DNA from: Marinimicrobium agarilyticum DSM 16975
Lineage (GTDB): Bacteria > Pseudomonadota > Gammaproteobacteria > Pseudomonadales > Cellvibrionaceae
Assembly (NCBI RefSeq): GCF_000423345.1
Contig: NZ_AUHU01000004.1
Coordinates: 62,001 to 126,000 of the forward strand
DNA length: 64,000 nucleotides
Reading direction: 5' to 3'
Position numbers and translations under genes: made by a program
Notes under the pieces: generated by a model
What the model was told of the DNA's origin: nothing
Seen by the model: the letters and a program-made list of their open reading frames with translations, nothing else
Database searches by the model: none
Shown: in pieces, positions 24,524 to 33,210 of the stretch
How the letters are laid out: each line of letters starts with the position of its first letter
Position numbering within the stretch: position 1 is the stretch's first letter

Positions 24524-25393
24524 CTACAAGGCGAAAAATTGCAGGTATTGCTGGATCATTTGGTCGCCCCAGATAAAGGCCAGCCAGCCGGCGATCGCGA
24601 GGTAGGGCCCGAAAGGCATGGGAATGTTTTTATCCCGACCGAGGATCAGCATCATCCCGATGCCAATGGCCGCGCCCACAAAAGAGGAGAGCAGCACCAC
24701 CACCGGCAGCATCTGCCAGCCCAGCCAGGCACCGAGCGCGCCCAGGAGTTTGAAGTCGCCATAGCCCATGCCCTCCTTGCCGGTCAGCAACTTGAAACCC
24801 CAGTAAATGAGCCAAAGCGACAGGTAGCCGGCAATGGCGCCCCACAAAGCGTCCTCAAGGGAAACAAAGCCCCCCAGGTGGTTCACAATCAAGCCAAGCC
24901 ACAACAGCGGTAGGGTGATCGCATCCGGCAGCAACTGAGTGTCGAAATCGATCACGGTCAGAGCAATCAGAGACCAGGTCAGTACCAGCGCCGCGCCGCC
25001 TTCCCACGTGACCCCAAACCGATAAATGATAAACAGGCTCAGCAGGCCGGTGACCAGCTCGATAATCGGGTAACGAGCGGAAATCGTCCCCTTGCAGGCG
25101 GTACACTTACCCCGCTGAATCAGGTAGCTGATGACCGGAATATTCTCCCAGGGTTTGATGCCATGGCCGCAGTGCGGGCAGGTGGAATTGGGAGTGATCA
25201 GGTTAAACCGCTTGGGCTCGGGCGGCTCCTGCTCCAACAGCTCACAGCACTGTTCCCGCCAACCGGCCTGGAGCATCTTGGGGAGCCGGTAGATGACCAC
25301 ATTCAGGAAACTGCCGACCAGCAGCCCTAAAACTGTGGCGCTGATAAGCGCCACGGAAGGGTACAAAACAAAGACCTCGGAGAATGAATACAC
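24524..25393 (-). CDS. pilD: Type IV prepilin peptidase / N-methyltransferase
   Basis: A 289-residue inner-membrane aspartyl protease that removes prepilin leaders and methylates the new N-terminal Phe. It has the cytoplasmic zinc-binding cysteines (CPHCGHG and CTAC around residues 72-100) and the catalytic Asp motifs VIDFDTQ and GYGDFKLLG. It begins at a GTG directly after the pilC stop. It also processes type II secretion pseudopilins where present. Confidence 0.95.
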   Translation of the reverse strand: MYSFSEVFVLYPSVALISATVLGLLVGSFLNVVIYRLPKMLQAGWREQCCELLEQEPPEPKRFNLITPNSTCPHCGHGIKPWENIPVISYLIQRGKCTACKGTISARYPIIELVTGLLSLFIIYRFGVTWEGGAALVLTWSLIALTVIDFDTQLLPDAITLPLLWLGLIVNHLGGFVSLEDALWGAIAGYLSLWLIYWGFKLLTGKEGMGYGDFKLLGALGAWLGWQMLPVVVLLSSFVGAAIGIGMMLILGRDKNIPMPFGPYLAIAGWLAFIWGDQMIQQYLQFFAL

Positions 25394-26671
25394 TTAAATA
25401 ACCGACCCCATTTGGAAAATTGGCAGGTACATGGCGATCAACAGGCCGCCGACCAGGACACCCAAAACGGACATGATGATAGGCTCCAGGAGCGAGGTCA
25501 GGCTGTCCACCCGGTTATCGACTTCGTCTTCGTAGTAGATCGCAACCTTTTCCAGCATTTCATCCAGCGCGCCGGACTCCTCACCGATAGAAGACATTTG
25601 AATTAACAGCGTGGGAAACATCTTTTGTGCTCTGATGGCGGTATTAAGCTGGATACCTGTAGAGACGTCGTCACGGACTTTGATGATGGCGTTGCTGTAC
25701 AGCTGATTGCCGGCGGCTCCAGCCACAGATGTCAGCGCATCAATTAACGGAACACCGGCGGCAAAAGTGGTTGCTAGTGTGCGGGAGAAACGAGCCATAA
25801 TTGACAAGTAGATGATCTCACCGATCACCGGTAACTTTAAAATATACTTATCAACGGCGTAGGCAACCGCATTCGATCGCTTCTTCAACTCCTTAAACCC
25901 GAACGCAAAGGCTGCTAAACCTAGCAGTGTATGGAACCAATATGCGACCATGAAGTCTGATATGTTCATAACAAATAGCGTGAACGCTGGCAGTTCAGCC
26001 CCGAAACCTGCGAACGTTTCGGCAAACGTTGGCACGACTTTGATCAACAAGATGGCGGTTACGATAAATGCGACCACAACAACAGCTATAGGGTAGGTCA
26101 TAGCCTTTTTGATTTTGGCCTTTAGTGCCTCTGTTTTTTCCTTGTAGGTGGCCACTCTATCCAGCATGGTTTCGAGTGCGCCTGACTGTTCGCCGGATTC
26201 CACTAGGCTGCAAAAAAGGTCATCAAAATATTTGGGGTGTTTACGCAATGCCTGCCCAAAGCCGCCGCCAGCGGCGACATCATCGCGAATTTCGTGGATT
26301 AGCTTTCGTACATTCGGATTGTCTAGGCCTTCTGCTACGATGTCGAAAGATTGTACTAAAGGAACCCCCGCTTTCATCATAGTGGCCATTTGACGAGAAA
26401 AAATGGCAATATCTGCAGGCTTGACTTTCTTTCCCCCCTCCCCGAAAAGGGGTTTCGGCTTTTTTTTGACCGTCTTGGTACGAATTCCCTGCTTCAGCAA
26501 CCGAGCTTTCACGATAGCGGGGCTGGAACCCTCTATCTCTCCTTCAGCTCTATTGCCTTTCTTGTCCAATCCCTTATAGATGTAAGTGGCCGACGTGGGT
26601 CCACTGGCGACAACTTTCTTTTTGCTGGGTGCCGCAGGACGCGTTTTTCGAGCTTGTGCGGTAGTGGCCAT
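25394..26671 (-). CDS. pilC: Type IV pilus inner-membrane platform protein
   Basis: A 425-residue polytopic protein of the PilC/GspF family. Two repeated GspF domains are visible: IAIFSRQMATMMKAGVPLV with SGEQSGALETML in the first, and ARFSRTLATTFAAGVPLIDA with IGEESGALDEML in the second. Three long hydrophobic helices separate and follow them. PilC links the PilB/PilT motors to the growing pilus. It begins 5 bp after the pilB stop. Confidence 0.96.
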   Translation of the reverse strand: MATTAQARKTRPAAPSKKKVVASGPTSATYIYKGLDKKGNRAEGEIEGSSPAIVKARLLKQGIRTKTVKKKPKPLFGEGGKKVKPADIAIFSRQMATMMKAGVPLVQSFDIVAEGLDNPNVRKLIHEIRDDVAAGGGFGQALRKHPKYFDDLFCSLVESGEQSGALETMLDRVATYKEKTEALKAKIKKAMTYPIAVVVVAFIVTAILLIKVVPTFAETFAGFGAELPAFTLFVMNISDFMVAYWFHTLLGLAAFAFGFKELKKRSNAVAYAVDKYILKLPVIGEIIYLSIMARFSRTLATTFAAGVPLIDALTSVAGAAGNQLYSNAIIKVRDDVSTGIQLNTAIRAQKMFPTLLIQMSSIGEESGALDEMLEKVAIYYEDEVDNRVDSLTSLLEPIIMSVLGVLVGGLLIAMYLPIFQMGSVI

Positions 26672-26676
26672 AAGCG

Positions 26677-28404
26677 TTAATCCTTGGTGACTCGGTTGGC
26701 TTCTTCAAGGCTGGTCAGGCCTTGCGCTACTTTGCGCAGGGCGGAAACACGCAGGTTATTAAAGCCCGCTTCGCGGGCGGCTTTGGCAATCTGTATCGAG
26801 TTGCCACCTTCCATTATAAGGCTGGAAATGGTCGGTGTGATGCGAACTACTTCATAGACACCCACACGCCCCTTATAACCATTGGTACACTGAGCGCAGC
26901 CGACGGGGTGGTAGAGCTCTAGTTCGTTCCGAGGGATACCGATCTCGTCGAAGCCCTCCTCGGTCAGAACGGCATCCGGGATGTCCGTTGCCGGCTTCTT
27001 ACAGTTCTTGCACAGGCGCCGAGCCAGGCGCTGGGCGATAATCAGACTCACACTGGTGGCCACGTTAAACGCTGGGACGCCCATATTGAGCAGGCGAGTC
27101 AGCGTTTCCGGGGCGCTGTTGGTATGAAGGGTCGATAGCACCAAGTGCCCCGTTTGGGCGGCTTTAATGGAAATTTCGGCCGTTTCCAGGTCCCGGATCT
27201 CCCCCACCATGACGATGTCCGGGTCCTGACGGAGGAAGGAACGGAGAGACTCGGCGAAGGTCAGTCCCACTCGAGTGTTCACCTGTACTTGATTAACTCC
27301 TTCCAGGTTAATTTCTACGGGATCTTCCGCCGTGGAAATATTGCGCTCACTTGTGTTTAGTATATTCAGGCCGGTATACAGCGAAACGGTTTTACCGGAA
27401 CCGGTAGGGCCGGTCACCAGAATCATGCCTTGAGGTTGCATTAACGCATCCAAATACAGCTTTTTTTGGTAATCCTCGTAGCCCAACGCGTCAATGCCCA
27501 TTTTCGCTGAGCTCGGGTCGAGAATACGCAGTACGACCTTCTCACCGAACAGGGTTGGCAAAGTGTTGACCCGGAAATCGATGGCCCGGTTTTTGGAAAT
27601 CTTCATCTTAATACGCCCGTCTTGCGGTACCCGCCTCTCTGAAATGTCCATTTGAGACATGACTTTCAAGCGGGCCGCCAGACGGGTCCCCAGCGTGATG
27701 GGGGGCTTGGCTATTTCCTGTAGTATGCCGTCGGTTCGAAACCGGACCCGGTAGGCCTTCTCATAAGGCTCAAAGTGAATATCCGAGGCTCCGCCTTTAA
27801 TGGCATCCAGCAAAATTTTGTTGATAAAGCGAACGACAGGGGCTTCATCCTCTTCTTTGCCTGGCTCGTCTTTGGGCCCTTCGGTTTCGCCCCCTTCGGT
27901 CTCCAAGCTGTCCAGCGCTTCATCATCAAGCCCACCCAGGGCATCTCCAATGGATTCCTCTTGAGCATTTATATAGCGGTCAATGGCTACTGCGAGCTTG
28001 TCAGCTTCAACCAGAATGGGGTCGGTGTTCAAACCGGTATTGAACTTGATTTCGTCCAGAGCGTGGAGGTTGGTCGGGTCGGCGACAGCCAGGAATAGGC
28101 GGTTGCCCCGCCTCATCAAGGGTAAGGTGTGATGCTTCTGAATCAGTTTCTGGTCAACTAATTGACTGGGGATCGATGATAGCGTGAGACTATCAAGATC
28201 GAAGACCGGAGTGCCAAATTCGTCAGCGGCTACTCGGGCGACGATGGCGGCTTCCAGGATCTTCTGGCTGACGACATGCTGAACAAACGGGATTCGGTCT
28301 TTGGAAGCCTGGGTTTGAGCCTTTGCCGCGAGCTCAGTCCCCAGCAAGCCGTCCTGGACCAGTCGCCGGGCTAAGCCACTCAATGCAGGTGTGGAAGTGT
28401 TCAT
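26677..28404 (-). CDS. pilB: Type IV pilus assembly ATPase
   Basis: A 575-residue hexameric ATPase that powers pilus extension. An N-terminal GspE-N domain (about residues 1-150) is followed by the core: Walker A GPTGSGKTVSLY, Asp and His boxes, Walker B DPDIVMVGEIRD, and a zinc-binding tetracysteine set (CKNCKK and CAQC) near residues 480-525. Between them is an unusually acidic linker, GGETEGPKDEPGKEEDEAP. First gene of the pilBCD-coaE unit, divergent from pilA. Confidence 0.96.
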   Translation of the reverse strand: MNTSTPALSGLARRLVQDGLLGTELAAKAQTQASKDRIPFVQHVVSQKILEAAIVARVAADEFGTPVFDLDSLTLSSIPSQLVDQKLIQKHHTLPLMRRGNRLFLAVADPTNLHALDEIKFNTGLNTDPILVEADKLAVAIDRYINAQEESIGDALGGLDDEALDSLETEGGETEGPKDEPGKEEDEAPVVRFINKILLDAIKGGASDIHFEPYEKAYRVRFRTDGILQEIAKPPITLGTRLAARLKVMSQMDISERRVPQDGRIKMKISKNRAIDFRVNTLPTLFGEKVVLRILDPSSAKMGIDALGYEDYQKKLYLDALMQPQGMILVTGPTGSGKTVSLYTGLNILNTSERNISTAEDPVEINLEGVNQVQVNTRVGLTFAESLRSFLRQDPDIVMVGEIRDLETAEISIKAAQTGHLVLSTLHTNSAPETLTRLLNMGVPAFNVATSVSLIIAQRLARRLCKNCKKPATDIPDAVLTEEGFDEIGIPRNELELYHPVGCAQCTNGYKGRVGVYEVVRITPTISSLIMEGGNSIQIAKAAREAGFNNLRVSALRKVAQGLTSLEEANRVTKD

Positions 28405-28865
28405 AACTAACTGATTCCCAAGAACTTTTATTCTGTAGTTCGACTCTTGGTCCCGAATTCTGATAGGCGGACGGCGCGCGAGTCAAAGCAGAATCTTAAC
28501 TGTATATGATAAGTGCATGGTATATCTACAATTTTGGTGAAGGCCCTGATTCAGGTGGGGACGAACCTCGCGAACATTATGCAGCTGTTAAGGAGCTCTG
28601 ACCAGAAGGTGGCTGAAAAGGAAGCATATTCATGTCCTGTCAGAATTCTTCAAGAGTGGGCTGAATGCCGCTGACGTAAATTGTCACTTTTGAGCGGTGA
28701 TTGACGCCTATGGCGCATATTGGATTTGGTGAGGCGGCGGTAGGTGAGCACTGGATCCTTTGAAATACGTGCCTGAGCTGGACTCTACCGAATTTTTTAA
28801 AGTTGGCATGAGACCTGCATTGTGCATTGTGCCCCTAATTTTTCCCCACGTGGAGATTGAGAAAC
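28405..28865. other. pilB-pilA divergent intergenic region
   Basis: A 461-bp stretch without a gene. It holds the sigma-54 promoter of pilA (28804-28819). The remaining DNA is AT-richer than the genes and likely contains the activator sites for pilA and the pilB promoter, but no clear PilR box could be picked out by eye. Confidence 0.65.
28804..28819 (+). promoter_or_regulatory. Sigma-54 promoter of pilA
   Basis: TTGGCATGAGACCTGCA (28803-28819) contains the -24 GG and -12 GC elements with the obligatory 10-bp separation, matching TGGCA-N7-TGC. It lies about 47 bp upstream of the pilA ATG. RpoN with PilS/PilR is the known control of pilA in Pseudomonas. Confidence 0.85.
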
Positions 28866-29324
28866 ATGAAACAAACAAATCAAAATCAAAAAGGTTTTAC
28901 CTTGATTGAATTGATGATCGTTATTGCGATTATTGGTATTTTGGCTGCAGTTGCTATTCCGCAATACCGGGATTATGTGACTCGAACAGAATCCAGCAAC
29001 AGTCTGGCGGCGCTGCGCCCAATTCAGTTGGAGGTTGGCGAGTACGCAGCTCGATACGCAAAGCTTCCAGCTGATTGCACGGCACTGTCAGGTTTCTCTG
29101 GTGTATCTTGCACGGCGACCGATCATGCGCTCGGCAATGTCGCCAGCGTTGGTATTGGTGCGAACGGCGTGCTGACAGTAACCATGGATACGGAAGCTAA
29201 CGGTGTTCCCGCTGAGATCGCTGGGAAGACTTACCTTGCTACCCCAACAGCAAGTACCACCGGTGGTGTAGTCTGGGACTTCTCTAAGGGCACAATGGAA
29301 CAGAAGTTTGTCCCACGTCGTTAA
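28866..29324 (+). CDS. pilA: Major type IVa pilin
   Basis: A 152-residue prepilin: a ten-residue leader ending Gly, cut before [20 protein letters not shown], with the conserved Glu5 and hydrophobic N-terminal helix of class IVa pilins. The globular part has a Cys pair ([15 protein letters not shown]) that probably forms a disulfide. A GGAG site supports the ATG at 28866; an in-frame TTG nine bases earlier is unlikely. It is divergent from pilBCD, preceded by a sigma-54 promoter and followed by a hairpin terminator. No TfpX-like accessory gene is intact downstream. Confidence 0.94.
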   Translation: MKQTNQNQKGFTLIELMIVIAIIGILAAVAIPQYRDYVTRTESSNSLAALRPIQLEVGEYAARYAKLPADCTALSGFSGVSCTATDHALGNVASVGIGANGVLTVTMDTEANGVPAEIAGKTYLATPTASTTGGVVWDFSKGTMEQKFVPRR

Positions 29325-29385
29325 TTTAAGGTGAAAAAAGTAGAAGGGGGGGTAGATCGCCTATTACCCCCTCTCTTCTCGAAAA

Positions 29386-29414
29386 GACCCTCGCTTCGGC
29401 GGGGGTTTTTGTTT
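29386..29414 (+). terminator. Terminator of pilA
   Basis: Stem CCCTCGC/GCGGGGG with a TTCG tetraloop (29388-29405) is followed by TTTTTGTTT. It lies 62 bp after the pilA stop. Confidence 0.8.
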
Positions 29415-30708
29415 GGGGGGGGCGTCTACATTTCTGTAAAGTTGGGGTTGTTGTTCCCGTGCTATTCGTTGTTCAAGGACTGACAGCATTCCAAGCCTTC
29501 TGCTTCGTCCAGCCCTGTGTTCTTCGATAAAGCCCGTATTCTGTCTATTTGTTGGGGCTCCGCGAACCAGCTGATAGTTACCAGCGTGCCGTTCACGCTT
29601 ACTTCTAATGACCAACCATATGTATATACTTTAGCACTATGGCTTCCACGTCCTAACCCAATGTCCGCTATGCTGGTCGAGTAACCCCCTTCACAGAGAC
29701 CAAGGTGCACGCCCGCTGTTAATGCCGGTTGCCATTATCATATTATTGATGTGGCAATGGGGTTACTAATTGCTGAGGCAGAGGACGTAAATCGGTTGAT
29801 GATCGATATAGGCATGCCGCTTTTCAGCTTGCTTATACTGAGCTTGGGTACTTGGTTTTCGGCGTTCTATGTCGCCAGGCAAGTTAGCTTGGTGGTGGAT
29901 GCCTGCGGCATTCGTTCCAATAATTCTCTGCCTTTGGCGTCGTTGATTAAGCCTTCCTGGTTTCTGCCCTGGAGTGCGCTGGAGAGAGTTGGTACAAGGG
30001 AAACCTCAACCCCGGTGCTAAAAAGCCCTGGCTTCGCCAAATCCGGCTGCACTCGAGCACCGGCCCAGTGAGGTGCCTGGATTCAACCCGGTGGGTGGAT
30101 AGTGACAAAATCAGGCCTGATTTTGACTTGCGCGGGCTTGGGGAAGGGCGCGATGCGCCTTGAGCGATTGTCTGTGACGCTTCTGTCCGGTCCCTCTATT
30201 GAAGTTGCATGTTGGCCGGCGGCTATGAGGGTCAACGCGCATCCGGCGGTCAAGCGGAAGTGGTCATCTACCAGTCGGTAGCGCCGGGGGAGTACGAGTC
30301 GGTGGGTGAGAGCTATCCACCGCTTGTATTCATCGGCTTCGAAGAGTTTTGGGTGCGCCCGGCTCAACGCGGGCATTATGACTTTGAGTTGCTCCGTGGT
30401 CCGCTGGGTTTCTGGCAACTGAACCAAGGGCGTGTAACTGGTGAAATGCGCAAATTTTTCTCAGATCAGCGGGAGTAACCGAGGCAAGTTGCTGAGCGTG
30501 CCGGGCCCTGGAGTTGGTGGCGATCGGTCTGGCGGGGTTGGGTTTTTCCCGTCGCCTCCTAATGTTGACTCGAAAATCTCTGGAGAGGCCCTTCTCGCCC
30601 AGGTCGTGGCAGTTGATTACTTCAACGATACGAGTTCAGGCCCTGTTCCTATTAGTGAGTTCTGTGCTCGGCCAGAGAACCAGAATCTGGAAGAGGTCTG
30701 CGGCTGAG
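29415..30708. other. Decayed accessory DNA with gene remnants
   Basis: About 1.3 kb with no convincing complete gene. Fragments seen: a 107-residue plus frame at 29751-30071 with hydrophobic helices and a PSWFLPWSALERV stretch like a PH-type membrane protein; a plus frame at 30209-30478; an overlapping minus frame at 30083-30427 beginning with TTG; and a broken PEP-CTERM tail near 30497-30560. None has a good ribosome site plus an intact family signature. The stretch reads as several genes degraded after insertion. Confidence 0.55.
30497..30563 (+). pseudogene. Frameshifted PEP-CTERM sorting-tail remnant
   Basis: One frame gives VPGPG and, after a one-base shift, the next gives LELVAIGLAGLGFSRRLLM. 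Joined, this is the classic PEP-CTERM tail: Pro-rich motif, hydrophobic helix of the LGLAGLGFSRR type, then basic residues. The Pro-Glu-Pro core reads PGP. No intact upstream secreted protein is present, and no exosortase gene lies in the window. Confidence 0.45.
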
Positions 30709-30936
30709 ATGGAGAATGAGAACAAAAAGAGGGGGAAGCCGGGGTTCTTTGGATCATTGCGCTGGAGCATCGGAGAGGTTGCCGGCCAGCTTTTGGTCGT
30801 TCCAGCCGTGGTGATTGCTGCGTATTTCGGCCTCACATATGAATCCTGGCTGCTTTTCTTTGCCCTGGTTGTTCCACTGGTCGTGGGTGTCGTATTCCTG
30901 TCAAAGGCAATTTCGGGGAAAAACCCCTTCAGATGA
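30709..30936 (+). CDS. Small two-helix membrane protein, unknown
   Basis: A 75-residue protein: a basic N terminus (MENENKKRGKPGFFGSLRWS) and two hydrophobic segments (LLVVPAVVIAAYFGLTY and WLLFFALVVPLVVGVVFL). The hydrophobicity pattern and clean ends look like a real gene, but the ribosome site is weak and no family is recognised. It follows decayed DNA, so it may itself be a surviving fragment. Confidence 0.4.
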   Translation: MENENKKRGKPGFFGSLRWSIGEVAGQLLVVPAVVIAAYFGLTYESWLLFFALVVPLVVGVVFLSKAISGKNPFR

Positions 30937-31048
30937 TTACATAAGGCGCAGGGGCTCTCGCAACTGGTTTGTTGCGATCATGCTCTCGGGATTGCTGGAG
31001 TCTGACCTTTTGGTCGCGCTCCGCAGTAGAGCCGTGACGTCATCAGAG

Positions 31049-31213
31049 TCAAAGGGTCGGAGTCGTTGAACCTTGGCGCACCATGCCGCGTTGACAAATA
31101 GACCTTCCTGAAATACTGTTTATCCAACCAGTATTTCAGGAGGCAAGATGCCACATAGCAAGGATTCCGCCCCGTATGATGCGGGGAATAAACCGTTGTT
31201 CAGTAGCTTCAGG
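31049..31213 (+). repeat. Direct repeat, left copy, of the Rpn gene 5' region
   Basis: This ~165-bp stretch is nearly the same as 32045-32210: both begin GTCAAAGGGTCGGAGTCG, share the hairpin CTGAAATACTG...CAGTATTTCAGG just before the ATG, and run into the first ~22 codons of the Rpn gene. The two copies flank the HigB/HigA-type module. Confidence 0.85.
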
Positions 31214-31279
31214 ACGACAGTACCTGGCGGGTGCGGAGCGCGTCAGTGGAAGAGGTTGAAGCTTGGGGCGCTAAGCTGA
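31148..31279 (+). pseudogene. Internally deleted Rpn-family nuclease copy
   Basis: Begins MPHSKDSAPYDAGNKPLFSS, matching the N terminus of the intact Rpn gene at 32145. It then jumps to bases resembling the intact gene's ACAGTATCTGGCGGG (32334-32348) and, at 31250-31275, to bases resembling the C-terminal GTGGAGCAGATTGAAGCCTGGGGCG stretch. Most of the nuclease domain is missing, leaving a 43-codon frame. Two successive internal deletions explain it. Confidence 0.7.
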
Positions 31280-31317
31280 TTGCGCGGATTTCCACGCTAC
31301 AGGGAGAGGAACTTTAC

Positions 31318-31346
31318 TTGACAGGGTGTATCTAACTGGATACAGT
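31318..31346 (+). promoter_or_regulatory. Promoter and operator of the toxin-antitoxin operon
   Basis: A perfect -35 TTGACA (31318-31323) lies 17 bp from a -10 TACAGT (31341-31346). Between and over the -10 is the inverted repeat TGTATC-N6-GATACA (31327-31344), a likely operator for the HigA-type antitoxin. Confidence 0.7.
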
Positions 31347-31373
31347 TGTGCTTATGGGTTGGGGATTTTGGGA

Positions 31374-31670
31374 ATGTACGAAGTACAACAAACGGGTGTA
31401 TTTCGCCGTTGGTTGAGCCGTGTAAAGGACCATCAAGGTCGAACGGCCATTCTACGACGCATAAAACGAGCGAAAAAAGGAAACGTTGGGGACGTTAAAG
31501 CCGTAGGCAAGGGTGTCTTCGAAATGCGAATCCCTACCGGCCCAGGCTATAGAGTGTATTACATGCAGACCGGTAAGCGAGTTTACTTATTGTTGTCGGG
31601 TGGTGATAAGTCCAGTCAGCAAGCGGATATTGATGCCGCCTGTGAAATGGCCACTGATATTAAGAGGTGA
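31374..31670 (+). CDS. Type II toxin of the RelE/HigB (Gp49-like) family
   Basis: A 98-residue basic protein of the phage-derived Gp49-like/HigB toxin group, related to RelE/ParE. Signatures are FRRWLSRVKDHQGRTAILRRI, GDVKAVGKGVFEMRIPTGPGYRVYY and LLLSGGDKSSQQADI. Such toxins usually cut mRNA at the ribosome. The toxin gene precedes the antitoxin, as in higBA. The ATG at 31374 gives the standard family N terminus (MYEVQQTGVFRRW). Confidence 0.88.
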   Translation: MYEVQQTGVFRRWLSRVKDHQGRTAILRRIKRAKKGNVGDVKAVGKGVFEMRIPTGPGYRVYYMQTGKRVYLLLSGGDKSSQQADIDAACEMATDIKR

Positions 31671-31676
31671 AAAGTA

Positions 31677-31994
31677 ATGAACGCCAATGCGACCAAACAG
31701 CTTGAGATTACTGATTTTGATGTGGCGGATTACCTCGACAACGAGGAAATGATTGCCACGTATCTGTCGGAGATTTTGGCCGATGGGGATTTGGATGAAT
31801 TGCTCGAAGCGATTAGTGAAGTGGCTCGGGCGCGAGGCATGAGTGAGCTGGCCAAGACTTCAGGGTTGGGCCGAGAAAGCTTGTATAAGGCTCTGCGGCC
31901 CGGTGCGGCTCCGCGTTTTGAGACTTTGAGAAAGGTATTGGGCGCGTTGGGAGTTAACCTCCAGGCGGTGCCGATACACCGTCACACGGTATAG
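31677..31994 (+). CDS. HigA-like antitoxin (XRE-type DNA-binding addiction-module protein)
   Basis: A 105-residue protein of the addiction-module antidote family paired with Gp49-like toxins. The N terminus (DVADYLDNEEMIATYLSEILADGD) is the family start. A helix-turn-helix follows: MSELAKTSGLGRESLYKALRPGAAPRFETLRKVLGALG. It neutralises the upstream toxin and should repress the operon at the dyad over the -10. It starts 6 bp after the toxin stop. Confidence 0.88.
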   Translation: MNANATKQLEITDFDVADYLDNEEMIATYLSEILADGDLDELLEAISEVARARGMSELAKTSGLGRESLYKALRPGAAPRFETLRKVLGALGVNLQAVPIHRHTV

Positions 31995-32044
31995 AGAAAT
32001 CCCAGTCGCTGTGTTATCCCGGTAATTGCCGAACGTCAAAGCGC

Positions 32045-32210
32045 GTCAAAGGGTCGGAGTCGTTGAACCTTGGCGCATCATACAGCGTTGACAAGTTGAC
32101 CCTCCTGAAATACTGTTTATCCAACCAGTGTTTCAGGAGGCAAGATGCCACATAGCAAGGATTCCACCCCGTATGATGCGGGGTATAAACTGTTATTCAG
32201 CAACCCCAGG
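32045..32210 (+). repeat. Direct repeat, right copy, of the Rpn gene 5' region
   Basis: Right-hand partner of 31049-31213. It contains the hairpin CTGAAATACTG...CAGTGTTTCAGGAGG, whose 3' arm includes the ribosome site of the intact Rpn gene, so the hairpin could mask translation. Confidence 0.85.
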
Positions 32211-33149
32211 ATGGTTCAGGACCTGCTGGAGGGCTTCGTCAAGCCGGAGTGGATTGACGAGTTGGACTTCTCCACTCTGGAACCCTTCAAAGCCAGCTTC
32301 ACCACGGATGATTTACGCGAGCGCCATGATGACAGTATCTGGCGGGTAAAAATGGGGCCAGATTGGCTGTATTTGTATCTACTGATCGAGTTTCAGTCAT
32401 CCGATGATTATTTTATGGCGTGTCGGATCATGACTTATATGGGCTTGCTCTATCAGGATCTGATTCGCCATGAGCCGTTGCGCAAGGGCCGGAAGCTGCC
32501 GCCGGTGTTGCCGATTGTGCTTTATTCCGGCACTCGAGACTGGACCGGGCCGGTCAACATCGCGGACCTGGTGCATCGGCCCCATCCTGCCCTGGCGAGA
32601 TTTGTGCCGGATTTGAGTTATTGTCTGGTGGATGAGCGGGATATTCCCGAGCGCTTCAGCGAGGCCTATCCAGAAAATGTGCTCGGACATATTATTGGGC
32701 TGGGGTTCAGCCAAACTACCGATGAGATGCACCACCGGGTCAAGCAGCTAAAGGCCTTGTTGAACGCGCCGCACAGCCAGCCATTACAGCGCTCGGTCGC
32801 CGTTTGGCTTAATCGGCTATTGCGAGTAAGATTTAGAGATGAAGCAATCCCGGAGCTTCAAAACCTGAATGAGGTGGATGCCATGTTGGCCGAGAAATTA
32901 GATGATTGGACCGCACAGTGGAAGCGTGAAGGTCTGGAGAAGGGTCGGCAAGAAGGTCGGCAAGAGGGTCGGCAGCAAGAAGCCGCCGCCATGTTGCTGC
33001 GATTTCTGGCCAAGCGGTTTGGCGACATTGATGAAGCCACTCGTCTGCAGGTGCAGAACGCACCAGTGGAGCAGATTGAAGCCTGGGGCGACCGGGTGTT
33101 GGATGCCGAGACGCTTTCGGATGTGTTTGAGCCCATGACACGTCAATAG
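32145..33149 (+). CDS. Rpn-family recombination-promoting nuclease (putative transposase, YhgA-like)
   Basis: A 334-residue protein of the Rpn family (PD-(D/E)XK nuclease, formerly transposase_31). It starts MPHSKDSTPYDAGYKLLFSNP and shows LYLYLLIEFQSSDDYFMACRIMTYMGLLYQDLI, with the catalytic Glu-x-Gln, and LPPVLPIVLYSGTRDWTGP. The C-terminal tail carries repeats of GRQEGRQ before a short helical end. E. coli RpnA proteins increase RecA-independent recombination; a true transposition role is doubtful. A truncated second copy lies about 1 kb upstream in the same orientation. Confidence 0.88.
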   Translation: MPHSKDSTPYDAGYKLLFSNPRMVQDLLEGFVKPEWIDELDFSTLEPFKASFTTDDLRERHDDSIWRVKMGPDWLYLYLLIEFQSSDDYFMACRIMTYMGLLYQDLIRHEPLRKGRKLPPVLPIVLYSGTRDWTGPVNIADLVHRPHPALARFVPDLSYCLVDERDIPERFSEAYPENVLGHIIGLGFSQTTDEMHHRVKQLKALLNAPHSQPLQRSVAVWLNRLLRVRFRDEAIPELQNLNEVDAMLAEKLDDWTAQWKREGLEKGRQEGRQEGRQQEAAAMLLRFLAKRFGDIDEATRLQVQNAPVEQIEAWGDRVLDAETLSDVFEPMTRQ

Positions 33150-33210
33150 TCGTTTACGTAGCTGTGACTGTGCTTGGCTTGGCCCATGCTCTAGCCTGAG
33201 CAATGAAGGG

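Noticed and set aside
30083-30427. Minus-strand 114-codon frame in the decayed region
   Set aside because: It starts at TTG without a ribosome site, overlaps an equally plausible plus frame, and shows no family signature; kept only as debris.
31049-33149. Intact insertion sequence
   Set aside because: There are no terminal inverted repeats or target duplications around the Rpn gene; only a direct repeat of its 5' region. Rpn proteins are nucleases, not proven transposases.
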